Assembly (NCBI GenBank): GCA_029979565.1 | Contig: JAPOHG010000002.1 | Location: 62,001-126,000, forward strand | Length of the DNA: 64,000 nucleotides | Source: a bacterium | GTDB taxonomy: Bacteria > Bacteroidota > Bacteroidia > Flavobacteriales_D > Sanyastnellaceae | Reading direction: 5' to 3' | In this document: piece by piece, positions 25,255 to 32,329 of the stretch | Numbering within the stretch: position 1 is the first letter of the stretch | How the letters are laid out: each line of letters starts with the position of its first letter | Notes under the pieces: generated by a model | Told to the model about the DNA's origin: nothing | Database searches by the model: none | The model's input: the letters and a program-made list of their open reading frames with translations, nothing else | Translations under genes and position numbers: made by a program

Positions 25255-25969
25255 TCAATCGGACCAAATATCCATCGCGTAGGATGGGAATGGTGGAGAG
25301 GTTGTTGGGCGTCAGGCAATACTTCACGTCTTCATTTAAGTTGAGCCGACGTAGCCTTCGACGATGGGAGGATGCCCGCAGAAAAGCAAACATGTTATCG
25401 CGTGCTGAACGGTAAATGAATTTCGCCGCAATGGTGCTGTCTTCATCCGCCTTGAAACGACCGCTTTCAATCAATTGATCTGCAATGGCACCGGCACAGA
25501 TGGTGTCCTCCAAATTGAATTTATCCTTCCATCCGGAAGCCAACACCAATACGTTTTGATTTTGGTCCAGCAACCAATTGCAAAGAGCATCGAGGTTATT
25601 GAGCGCTCCGATGACCACAGTATCCTTTTCACTGGCAATGTCAATGGCTTTGGTGCCATTGGTTGTGGTCAAAACGACTGATTTTCCGGCGAGTTCCTCC
25701 TTCCTTTGGATGTAGGCAATGGGGCTATTTCCCAAATCGAACCCTTGGACGATTTCGCCGTTCCGTTCTGCTGCTCCAATGTGCCCTTGCAATTGCCAAT
25801 GCTCGGCTTCCGAAACAGATGCTACGGGTTTAATTCGTTCGACGCCATTTTCCAAGGCTGTGCAGATGGCCGATGTCGCACGCAGGACATCAATGACGAC
25901 GACCAGTTCAAAATTTTCGCGGTACAAAGGATAATCAGCGGGCGACAAGCAAACTTCAACGTAATTCAA
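25199..25969 (-). CDS. comB: 2-phosphosulfolactate phosphatase family protein
   Basis: 256 residues, the full length of ComB. Motifs: VVIDVLRATSAICTALENG at 23-41 and VVLTTTNGTKAI at about 97-108, both characteristic of the family, and DNMFAFLRASSHRRRL towards the end. The archetype removes phosphate from 2-phosphosulfolactate in coenzyme M synthesis. Non-methanogens with this gene may make or use sulfolactate, and no other sulfonate gene is seen here, so the role is open. The gap from gcvT is 51 bases, and the 3' end overlaps the next gene. Confidence 0.85.
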   Translation of the reverse strand: MNYVEVCLSPADYPLYRENFELVVVIDVLRATSAICTALENGVERIKPVASVSEAEHWQLQGHIGAAERNGEIVQGFDLGNSPIAYIQRKEELAGKSVVLTTTNGTKAIDIASEKDTVVIGALNNLDALCNWLLDQNQNVLVLASGWKDKFNLEDTICAGAIADQLIESGRFKADEDSTIAAKFIYRSARDNMFAFLRASSHRRRLRRLNLNEDVKYCLTPNNLSTIPILRDGYLVRLNEKKVPSDLHKSTSRARA

Positions 25970-26020
25970 AAGCCTCGGTTCAGTAGGTGAAAACGGAAGA
26001 TACGAATTTCAGTGGAATGG

Positions 26021-27112
26021 CTATTTATGGAGAAATCCCGGGCGCACCACTTCGGCTGGAATGGCGTTTTTTCGAATCCGCACGTAGACGGTGTTTCCGA
26101 TATGTGATTCTGACTTGGTGATGTACCCCAGGGCAATGCTGTACCCCAGAGTGGGAGAACTGGTTCCGGAAGTGACCCGACCGATGGTCTCACCCTTTGC
26201 GTTTTCAATGTCATAGCCTGTTCTTGGGATGCCGCGCTCTGTTATGATCAGTCCGCGCAGCAATTCCGATGAGCCGGCTTCCTTCTCCAGTTGAAGTCGT
26301 TCACTGTCGATAAAGGGCTTTGAGAATTTTGTAATCCAACCTAGCCCAGCGGCCAGAGGAGATGTGGATTCGTCAATGTCGTTGCCGTAAAGGCAAAATC
26401 CCGCCTCCAATCGCAAGGTGTCTCGCGCTCCCAAACCGCAGGGTTGAACTCCGGCCTCGATCAATGCCTGCCATACTGCAGCGGCGTCGGCATTCTTGAG
26501 GTACAATTCAAATCCACCGGCCCCGGTATACCCGGTTGCACTGATGAGGCATGGACAACCGCAAACGGTTCCGTAATCAAACGTGTAATACGCCATTTCG
26601 TCCACAGCTGTTCCTGCGCTCAATGGCCTTAAAACCCCGGCGGATTCCGGGCCTTGCAAGGCGATCAACGACCAGGCATCGGACTCATCCGTTACCACGG
26701 CGTCGTAGGCATTGTTGTCATGAATCCATTGGAAGTCTTTTGTGCGATTGGACGCATTTACGACAAGCATGAATTCATCGGGGGCAATGCAGTAGACCAA
26801 CAAGTCGTCAACAATTCCGCCCCGTCCATTGGGCATGCAGCTGTATTGAACCTTGCCCGGCACCAATATGCTCGCGTCGTTGGTTGTGATGTGTTGAATC
26901 AGGTCCAACGCTTGCGAACCCTTCACCCGGAATTCACCCATGTGGGATACATCGAACATGCCGCAGGACTTTCGGACTGCATGGTGTTCAACGACGAGGC
27001 CAGCATAGGAGACGGGCATTTCAAATCCAGCATATGGCACCATCTTGGCGCCTGCCGCGGTGTGCTCTTGGTGCAAGGCAGTTTGCACGAGTGGGGATAT
27101 CATTTGCTCCAT
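26021..27112 (-). CDS. gcvT: Glycine cleavage system T protein (aminomethyltransferase)
   Basis: Transfers the methylene group from the aminomethyl-lipoyl H protein to tetrahydrofolate and releases ammonia. The 363-residue sequence shows GAKMVPYAGFEMPVSY, CGMFDVSHMGE, and the closing IGRVTSGTSSPTLGYSIALGYI. Catalytic Asp candidates are in TNDAS and in the PNGRGGIVDDLLVY segment. Two ATGs (27112 and 27103) are possible. The gene is 17 bases after wbqC, so it is joined to the par/lep run; the H and P protein genes are not in the window. Confidence 0.95.
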   Translation of the reverse strand: MEQMISPLVQTALHQEHTAAGAKMVPYAGFEMPVSYAGLVVEHHAVRKSCGMFDVSHMGEFRVKGSQALDLIQHITTNDASILVPGKVQYSCMPNGRGGIVDDLLVYCIAPDEFMLVVNASNRTKDFQWIHDNNAYDAVVTDESDAWSLIALQGPESAGVLRPLSAGTAVDEMAYYTFDYGTVCGCPCLISATGYTGAGGFELYLKNADAAAVWQALIEAGVQPCGLGARDTLRLEAGFCLYGNDIDESTSPLAAGLGWITKFSKPFIDSERLQLEKEAGSSELLRGLIITERGIPRTGYDIENAKGETIGRVTSGTSSPTLGYSIALGYITKSESHIGNTVYVRIRKNAIPAEVVRPGFLHK

Positions 27113-27129
27113 GAGGGGGCGAAATTACA

Positions 27130-27753
27130 TCATGTTGAGGGAGGCGTGACCAAGTCGTCCAGTCGAATGGATAATTCCTGGGGGCCGAGAACAAACAGCG
27201 CGTCGAGTATGGAGCACCCGGGAATGAACCCGTTTAGCTGTTCGAACAATTGCATGTACCGGTGAAAGGTCCAACCGTCTCCTCGGAGCGCCGTTTTAAG
27301 GCGGAGGTCGTTGGCTGCAGATCCCACCCGTGGAGCCTCATCGGTGGAGTTGGGGAGCGGCCAGTGACATGCTTCGCTGACCCATTGAATGCTTGCCCAA
27401 CTCCATGCTTTAAGTTCCCTATTTTGTTCTCCACGATCGGGTAAATGTTTCGTCCACAAGGCATGGAGTTCATCCTCGAAGAATGCGAAAAATGGACTTC
27501 CGCCGTATGCGGTTTTCAAGGAGCGCCAGGCTTGCATTCGAGGCAGGTGGTCCGACAACCGCACGTCCGAACCGGATTTTGAGTGGCTAACAGGAAATGT
27601 AATGAGTTGACGGCCTTGCGGCCCCGCAATAACCAGCCGGTTTTGCAAGGATTGCTTTTGGTAGCTTGTGTTGGAATCGATTAGCCCCCCATGCCGTGCG
27701 ACTGCCCACCAATGCAAGGGTGGAAACGGACAGAGGGGAAGAAGACCGTTCAC
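27130..27753 (-). CDS. WbqC family protein
   Basis: 207 residues when started at the GTG at 27753, which overlaps the lepB stop as GTGA; the track start at 27921 lies deep within lepB. The start LLPLCPFPPLHWWAVA and LIDSNTSYQKQSLQNRLVI, then LITFPVSHSK, fit WbqC-like proteins, named after an O-antigen-locus gene. The biochemical function is not established; the family is a regular neighbour of lepB in Bacteroidota. Tight coupling to lepB and gcvT suggests co-translation. Confidence 0.82.
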   Translation of the reverse strand: MNGLLPLCPFPPLHWWAVARHGGLIDSNTSYQKQSLQNRLVIAGPQGRQLITFPVSHSKSGSDVRLSDHLPRMQAWRSLKTAYGGSPFFAFFEDELHALWTKHLPDRGEQNRELKAWSWASIQWVSEACHWPLPNSTDEAPRVGSAANDLRLKTALRGDGWTFHRYMQLFEQLNGFIPGCSILDALFVLGPQELSIRLDDLVTPPST

Positions 27754-29333
27754 TTGACGCTCTTGAACATGCGGTCCCAGCGGATCTTGCTTTCTCCGTG
27801 CTGGGCTGCGTTCTGCTTCGAGAACCAGACGAAGGAGGCCCGCCCAACGATGTGGGTCTCTGGCACAAAACCCCACATCCGTGAGTCTGCGGACCGGTGT
27901 CGGTTGTCGCCCATCATCCAATAGTAATCCAAGGCAAAGGTGTAATTAGAAGCGGTTTGCCCATCAATCCAAACTTCACCGTCCACGATTTCCAAATCAT
28001 GCCCTTCGTACGTCGAAATGGCACGTCGGTAGAGTGCGATATTGCGCGGGGTTAGGTCGATGGACATTCCGCGTGAGGGCAAAGTGATGGGTCCGAAATT
28101 ATCCGGGTCCCATTCATTGAACTCCGGAAGGGAAGCGTTGGGGAATATTTCCAATCTGCCTCGGCGGTTGCTCAAATCAACACGTTCGATGGCCGTTGCC
28201 ATACCGCTGTTTTCCAATTGCGTTTTTTCTTCATCTGTCAACGCCCAAACGGCTTCAATCGATCGGTTTTCCATGGAGCCATCAATGTTGGTTAGGCCCA
28301 GGCCTTTATGAGCTCTTCGCTTCTCCATAGGGGAAGGAAAGGTGATCTTGTATTCGAATTGAACCCCTGCGGGTGGGGCCAATGCCTCACCGTCGATGTA
28401 CAGTTGGCCGTCCTCTGCAGCGATGGTCTCACCGGGCAAGGCAACGCATCGCTTGACATAGTTTTCGGTTTTGTCCAACGGCCGCGCCCGGATGCCAAAT
28501 CGCTTTTGCAACGCCGCTCGTGCTTGCGCTTCATACGGTCCAGGATCGCTGATATAGGTTTCGACACTTCCCCCGGCCCGTTTGATGGCTTCCATCCGCA
28601 AAATGGCATAGTAATCGTGCCCGGCCCATTGTGGATCGACCACGATGGTGTCGCCGTGGGGAAAATTGAATACGACAGCATCGTACCGCTCCACGCTGCG
28701 AATTCCAGGGAGTCGTTTGTAGGGAAGGGCGAACCATTCCGTGTAGCTAGGTGCCATGGAACCGGGCAGGGCGTTGTGAATGAGCGGAACGGAGACGGGT
28801 GTCTGTGGCACTTTGGGACCGTAACTGGTCTTGCTCACATACAGGTAATCACCAACCAACATGCTCCCCTCCATGGAGCCGGTTGGGATCATGAATGCTT
28901 CGAAAAGGAACGTGCGAACAACCGTGGCCACAATAAGCGCCCATAGAATGCTTTCGCCCCATTCGCGTCCGGTCGATTTTTTGATGTTGCTCCAATCCCG
29001 CGGGCCGACATACTTGAATCCGGAGCGGCTTAAAGCGGGTAAAAAGACCCACGGCAAGGCACCTTGTTTCCATTGGTCAATGGTCGACCGCTCACCGAAG
29101 GCAATGCCCAACTCGACCTGCATGATGACCAACATGATGAGGTTGACACCAGGGATTACCAAGAGCAGCACCCAGTACCAGGGTCGCCCGATGGCTTTGA
29201 GCCACGTCAAGTAATTCAATCCCGGAACGTACCCATGGGTTTTGTTCAACCCTGCTCGTTCGAACAGTGCAGGCAAAAAGACAATGTGCTCAATGAGCAG
29301 AAGGCAGAGTAAAATCCAGGGTATCAAGTCCAT
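27750..29333 (-). CDS. lepB: Signal peptidase I
   Basis: Membrane serine/lysine protease that removes signal peptides from exported proteins. At 527 residues it is longer than E. coli LepB (324) but typical for Bacteroidota. Two N-terminal hydrophobic segments (about 4-20 and 52-72) precede a third at 127-145. The catalytic Ser153 is in FMIPTGSMEGSMLVGD, and the catalytic Lys is in ENYVKRCVALPGE. The C-terminal box reads YYWMMGDNRHRSADSRMWG. It starts 12 bases after the DUF5683 gene. Confidence 0.95.
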   Translation of the reverse strand: MDLIPWILLCLLLIEHIVFLPALFERAGLNKTHGYVPGLNYLTWLKAIGRPWYWVLLLVIPGVNLIMLVIMQVELGIAFGERSTIDQWKQGALPWVFLPALSRSGFKYVGPRDWSNIKKSTGREWGESILWALIVATVVRTFLFEAFMIPTGSMEGSMLVGDYLYVSKTSYGPKVPQTPVSVPLIHNALPGSMAPSYTEWFALPYKRLPGIRSVERYDAVVFNFPHGDTIVVDPQWAGHDYYAILRMEAIKRAGGSVETYISDPGPYEAQARAALQKRFGIRARPLDKTENYVKRCVALPGETIAAEDGQLYIDGEALAPPAGVQFEYKITFPSPMEKRRAHKGLGLTNIDGSMENRSIEAVWALTDEEKTQLENSGMATAIERVDLSNRRGRLEIFPNASLPEFNEWDPDNFGPITLPSRGMSIDLTPRNIALYRRAISTYEGHDLEIVDGEVWIDGQTASNYTFALDYYWMMGDNRHRSADSRMWGFVPETHIVGRASFVWFSKQNAAQHGESKIRWDRMFKSVK

Positions 29334-29345
29334 TTCAATTTCCTG

Positions 29346-29951
29346 TTAGAAGGCGAGAGGTGTCAATCGAGAAAGCTCTAATTTCGCAAAATTACGCTCC
29401 GCAAGGTGCCAACGAATCACAAGACCGGGTGCGCACAAGGTTGGTGAAGGGATTGCGGTTACGGGTCGAATGAGCAAGGCGAGGTTCTCACTGACATCAA
29501 ACGTCAGCAAGTTCGCATCCACATGGGCGTCCAAAACACTCAACGCATGCACACCGAGTAAGGCAAACCAGCTCAGATCACGGTTTCTGCGGTAGAATGC
29601 TTCTTCACTTCGAGCGGATTGTAGAACCGTCCCGTAATTAGGAATCGTGGCTGGGTCGGATTCTTCCAATTCGATGAGGGTCGTGCGTGCTGCACGCAGC
29701 GCTTTCTGGTTGTAATCAATGGTGCTTATGCACCAAGCCACTCCTCCCCAAACGAGCGGGGCCTTCCAGTACTTGCGGTTGGCGATTTGTCCCCCGCCAG
29801 GAATGAGGGCTGCAATCCGGGTGGTTCGTGCAATGCGCAAGTTGTCGAGTGAATCTTGAACTGATGTTGAAGCCGATTGTCCCCAAAGCAAGGCAGAAGA
29901 TGTCGGGAGATTCAAGGCGACAGTGCACGCCACAAGCAGGAACAACCGCAT
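29346..29951 (-). CDS. DUF5683-like membrane/envelope protein
   Basis: 201 residues with a signal peptide (LLVACTVALNLPTSSALLWG). The central TRIAALIPGGGQIANRKYWKAPLVWGGVAW is the recognisable core of DUF5683, which usually lies next to parB in Bacteroidota and has no known activity. The last third is beta-rich. The start shares one base with the parB stop. In related genomes dapB normally follows; here lepB follows directly. Confidence 0.8.
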   Translation of the reverse strand: MRLFLLVACTVALNLPTSSALLWGQSASTSVQDSLDNLRIARTTRIAALIPGGGQIANRKYWKAPLVWGGVAWCISTIDYNQKALRAARTTLIELEESDPATIPNYGTVLQSARSEEAFYRRNRDLSWFALLGVHALSVLDAHVDANLLTFDVSENLALLIRPVTAIPSPTLCAPGLVIRWHLAERNFAKLELSRLTPLAF

Positions 29952-30847
29952 CAGAGTCCAAGGAGGTTGAGGAGGTGGTCGAGTTCCCCAGCGTCTTTGA
30001 AATTCAGCTCAATCTTGCCGCCGCCTTCGCGGTCTTTTCGCAAGTGGGAGCGTTGACCGTATTTCAACCGGAGATCCGCTTGAACCTGCTGTTCATCGAA
30101 GGTGAGTACGGGCTTTTTCCTGGACTTTAAAGCATTGTTGTCCTTGCGAACACGTGCCAATTCCTCTACTGCACGCACGGAAAGCTGCTCCGATTCAATG
30201 CGGTTGAAAACGGATTTCTGCCACGCTGCATCATCAATTGCGATGAGTGCCCGAGCGTGCCCCATGCTGATGGTCTTGTGACGAACGGCTAACTGCATTT
30301 CAGCTGGGAGCTGCAGCAAGCGCACATAATTCGTGATGGTTGATCGATTTTTTCCCAAACGAATACCGAGGTTCTCGTGTGTGAGTTCACATTCATCAAT
30401 CAACCGCTTGAACGATATGGCAATTTCGATGGCGTGCAAGTCTTCGCGCTGGATGTTTTCTACGAGGGCCATTTCCAAGAGGGTTTGGTCATTGACCTCG
30501 CGGATGTATGCCGGAACTTCTTCGAGGCCAGCGAGCTGCGCTGCACGGAATCTCCGTTCGCCAGAAATGATTTGGTACTTGTCCGCTCGTACGCGATGAA
30601 CGGTGATGGGCTGGATGATGCCCAATTCTCTTATGCTTTGGGCGAGCTCTTCCAACGATGCTTCGTCGAATTCCCTTCGCGGCTGGTCGGGGTTGTTGTC
30701 GACTTGTGAAATGGTTAAGGAGCAGATGTTGCCTGCCATGGATCCAATCACCGGAGGGGCATCCTTGGATTGCTGGTCAATGGCGGGTGCCTGTGCACCT
30801 GGTAACAGGGCGCCGAGTCCTCTTCCGAGCGCTTGTTTCTTGGACAT
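29951..30847 (-). CDS. parB: Chromosome-partitioning protein ParB
   Basis: CTPase and parS-binding protein that loads the segregation complex near the origin. 298 residues. The N-terminus has a LGRGLGALLPG motif that contacts ParA, then the ParB/Srx CTP-binding domain with QIISGERRFRAAQLAG and ALVENIQREDLHAIE. A helix-turn-helix follows (LGIRLGKNRSTITNYVRLLQLP), and the C-terminus holds the dimerisation part. It is 14 bases after parA. I found no canonical parS site in the window. Confidence 0.95.
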   Translation of the reverse strand: MSKKQALGRGLGALLPGAQAPAIDQQSKDAPPVIGSMAGNICSLTISQVDNNPDQPRREFDEASLEELAQSIRELGIIQPITVHRVRADKYQIISGERRFRAAQLAGLEEVPAYIREVNDQTLLEMALVENIQREDLHAIEIAISFKRLIDECELTHENLGIRLGKNRSTITNYVRLLQLPAEMQLAVRHKTISMGHARALIAIDDAAWQKSVFNRIESEQLSVRAVEELARVRKDNNALKSRKKPVLTFDEQQVQADLRLKYGQRSHLRKDREGGGKIELNFKDAGELDHLLNLLGL

Positions 30848-30861
30848 GCCGCGCTAATGAA

Positions 30862-31668
30862 TCAATTGGAAACCGGAATGATTTTTTCCTCGTCTGTCAA
30901 TTGCGTCATCTGGTTTCGCTGCAAGATTTCGCGGGCGAGGTTCAAATAATTGATGGAGCCTTTGGACGACGCATCGTGCATGATGATGGACTCACCGAAA
31001 CTCGGCGCTTCTCCCAATCGTGTGTTGCGGTGAATGATGGTTTTCATGACCAACTCCTGGAAATGGGTCCGAACTTCATCAACGACCTGATTGGCCAGAC
31101 GGAGACGCGTGTCATACATCGTCAACAAGATGCCTTCAACCGCTAAGGACTCGTTCAATCCGTTCTGAACGATTTTGATTGTATTCAGCAGTTTGCCCAG
31201 TCCCTCCAACGCGAAGTATTCGCATTGAACAGGAATGAGCACGGCATCAGCAGCTACAAGGGAATTGATTGTAATCAAACCCAGACTAGGCGAGCAATCG
31301 ATGATGATGAAGTCGTAATCGTCGCGCACCGTGTCCAAGGCCCTTCGCAATTGATGTTCGCGCTCTGCTTTGGAAATCAATTCGATTTCAGCACCTACCA
31401 AGTCAATGCGCGCTGGGAGCACATCCAAGTTTGGACTCGAAGTGGACACGATGGAGTCGGAGAGGTTCGCGTCACCAAGGAGCGCTTCGTACGTGCCTTT
31501 GTTTTTGTGAAGGTCGATTCCCAAGCCAGAAGTAGCATTCGCCTGGGGATCGGCATCAACCAACAGGGTCTTGTATTCCAACACGCCGAAGCAAGCGCCC
31601 AAGTTGATTGCAGTGGTGGTTTTACCTACACCTCCTTTTTGATTCGCTATTGCGATGACTTTACCCAT
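30862..31668 (-). CDS. parA: Chromosome-partitioning ATPase ParA/Soj
   Basis: Deviant Walker ATPase that moves ParB-parS complexes over the nucleoid. 268 residues; the deviant Walker A KGGVGKTTTAINLG is at 11-24 with the signature first lysine, and FIIIDCSPSLGLITINSL is Walker B. It is the first gene of the long minus-strand run. The 208-base gap upstream (31669-31876) holds a hairpin near 31800 but no clear TAnnTTTG element that I could find. Confidence 0.95.
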   Translation of the reverse strand: MGKVIAIANQKGGVGKTTTAINLGACFGVLEYKTLLVDADPQANATSGLGIDLHKNKGTYEALLGDANLSDSIVSTSSPNLDVLPARIDLVGAEIELISKAEREHQLRRALDTVRDDYDFIIIDCSPSLGLITINSLVAADAVLIPVQCEYFALEGLGKLLNTIKIVQNGLNESLAVEGILLTMYDTRLRLANQVVDEVRTHFQELVMKTIIHRNTRLGEAPSFGESIIMHDASSKGSINYLNLAREILQRNQMTQLTDEEKIIPVSN

Positions 31669-31797
31669 GAACGTTCAGTTTATGCTGTTGGGTGAGCAAG
31701 GACCGTTCCAACCTTTGGATTTAACGAGAAACCAGGAGAATTTCGTGTGTTGGCGGACGCGTTCACACCCTTCTCAAAGGTAAACGGTTGGAAACAG

Positions 31798-31833
31798 AAG
31801 CGCGCGAAAAGTTATTCACCGTTTCGCGCGTTT
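31798..31833 (-). terminator. Hairpin after the DUF3276 gene
   Basis: A perfect 9-bp stem CGCGCGAAA/TTTCGCGCG, extendable to 12 with a wobble pair, and a 12-base loop. It lies 44 bases downstream of the DUF3276 stop. The T-run is clear on the plus strand (TTTTTG), whereas the minus-strand tail (CTGTTTCC) is weak, so efficiency towards the left is uncertain. Confidence 0.5.
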
Positions 31834-31876
31834 TTGTGCAGTATGTGAAGGTGGGTTGGTCGCCCGAGTTAATCAA

Positions 31877-32254
31877 TCAGAGGTCGTCGAAACTGATGTC
31901 ATCCGCGGTGTCATCATTCTCTTTTTCAGCAGGTTCTTCAGCCACCGGTTCAGCCTCAGCTTTGGCCTTGCGCTCTGCAATAGGGTCGCGGTAATTGCCC
32001 GTTGCCATCAACTCTTGGATTTTTTCGACTGCATCGACAAATCCTTCCTCAAAGTTCGCGAAATCTTCTCGGTACAAGAAAATCTTGTGCTTTTGGTAGT
32101 GCACGTTCCCGTCGTCATCGAAGCGGCGTTTGCTCTCGGTGATGGTCATGTAGAGGTCTTGCCCTCGCGTGGCTTTCACGTCGAAGAAATACGTGCGTTT
32201 GCCAGCGCGTACGGGGCGGGAATAGATTTCCTCTCGGTTGTTTTGATCGCTCAT
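31877..32254 (-). CDS. DUF3276 / PUR-alpha-like nucleic-acid-binding protein
   Basis: 125 residues. The core RPVRAGKRTYFFDVKATRGQDLYMTITESKRR...HKIFLYREDFANFEEGF matches the small PUR-domain proteins of Bacteroidota and spirochaetes, which bind single-stranded DNA or RNA through the Whirly-like fold. The last 30 residues are acidic (EPVAEEPAEKENDDTADDISFDDL region). Its own target is unknown. It is monocistronic, with a hairpin downstream. Confidence 0.88.
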   Translation of the reverse strand: MSDQNNREEIYSRPVRAGKRTYFFDVKATRGQDLYMTITESKRRFDDDGNVHYQKHKIFLYREDFANFEEGFVDAVEKIQELMATGNYRDPIAERKAKAEAEPVAEEPAEKENDDTADDISFDDL

Positions 32255-32329
32255 CTTTCAAACTCTAGCTTGGCTAATATATTCGACCCGGTGTAAGAAC
32301 CAAAACGAAAGCGATAAATCTGCGCCGAG

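Noticed and set aside
27130-27921. Start of the WbqC gene at 27921
   Set aside because: That start lies 170 bases inside lepB; the GTG at 27753 gives the family N-terminus and a GTGA overlap.
31669-31876. A small gene or tRNA in the parA upstream gap
   Set aside because: Only a hairpin and shadow frames are present; no cloverleaf or conserved small ORF is visible.
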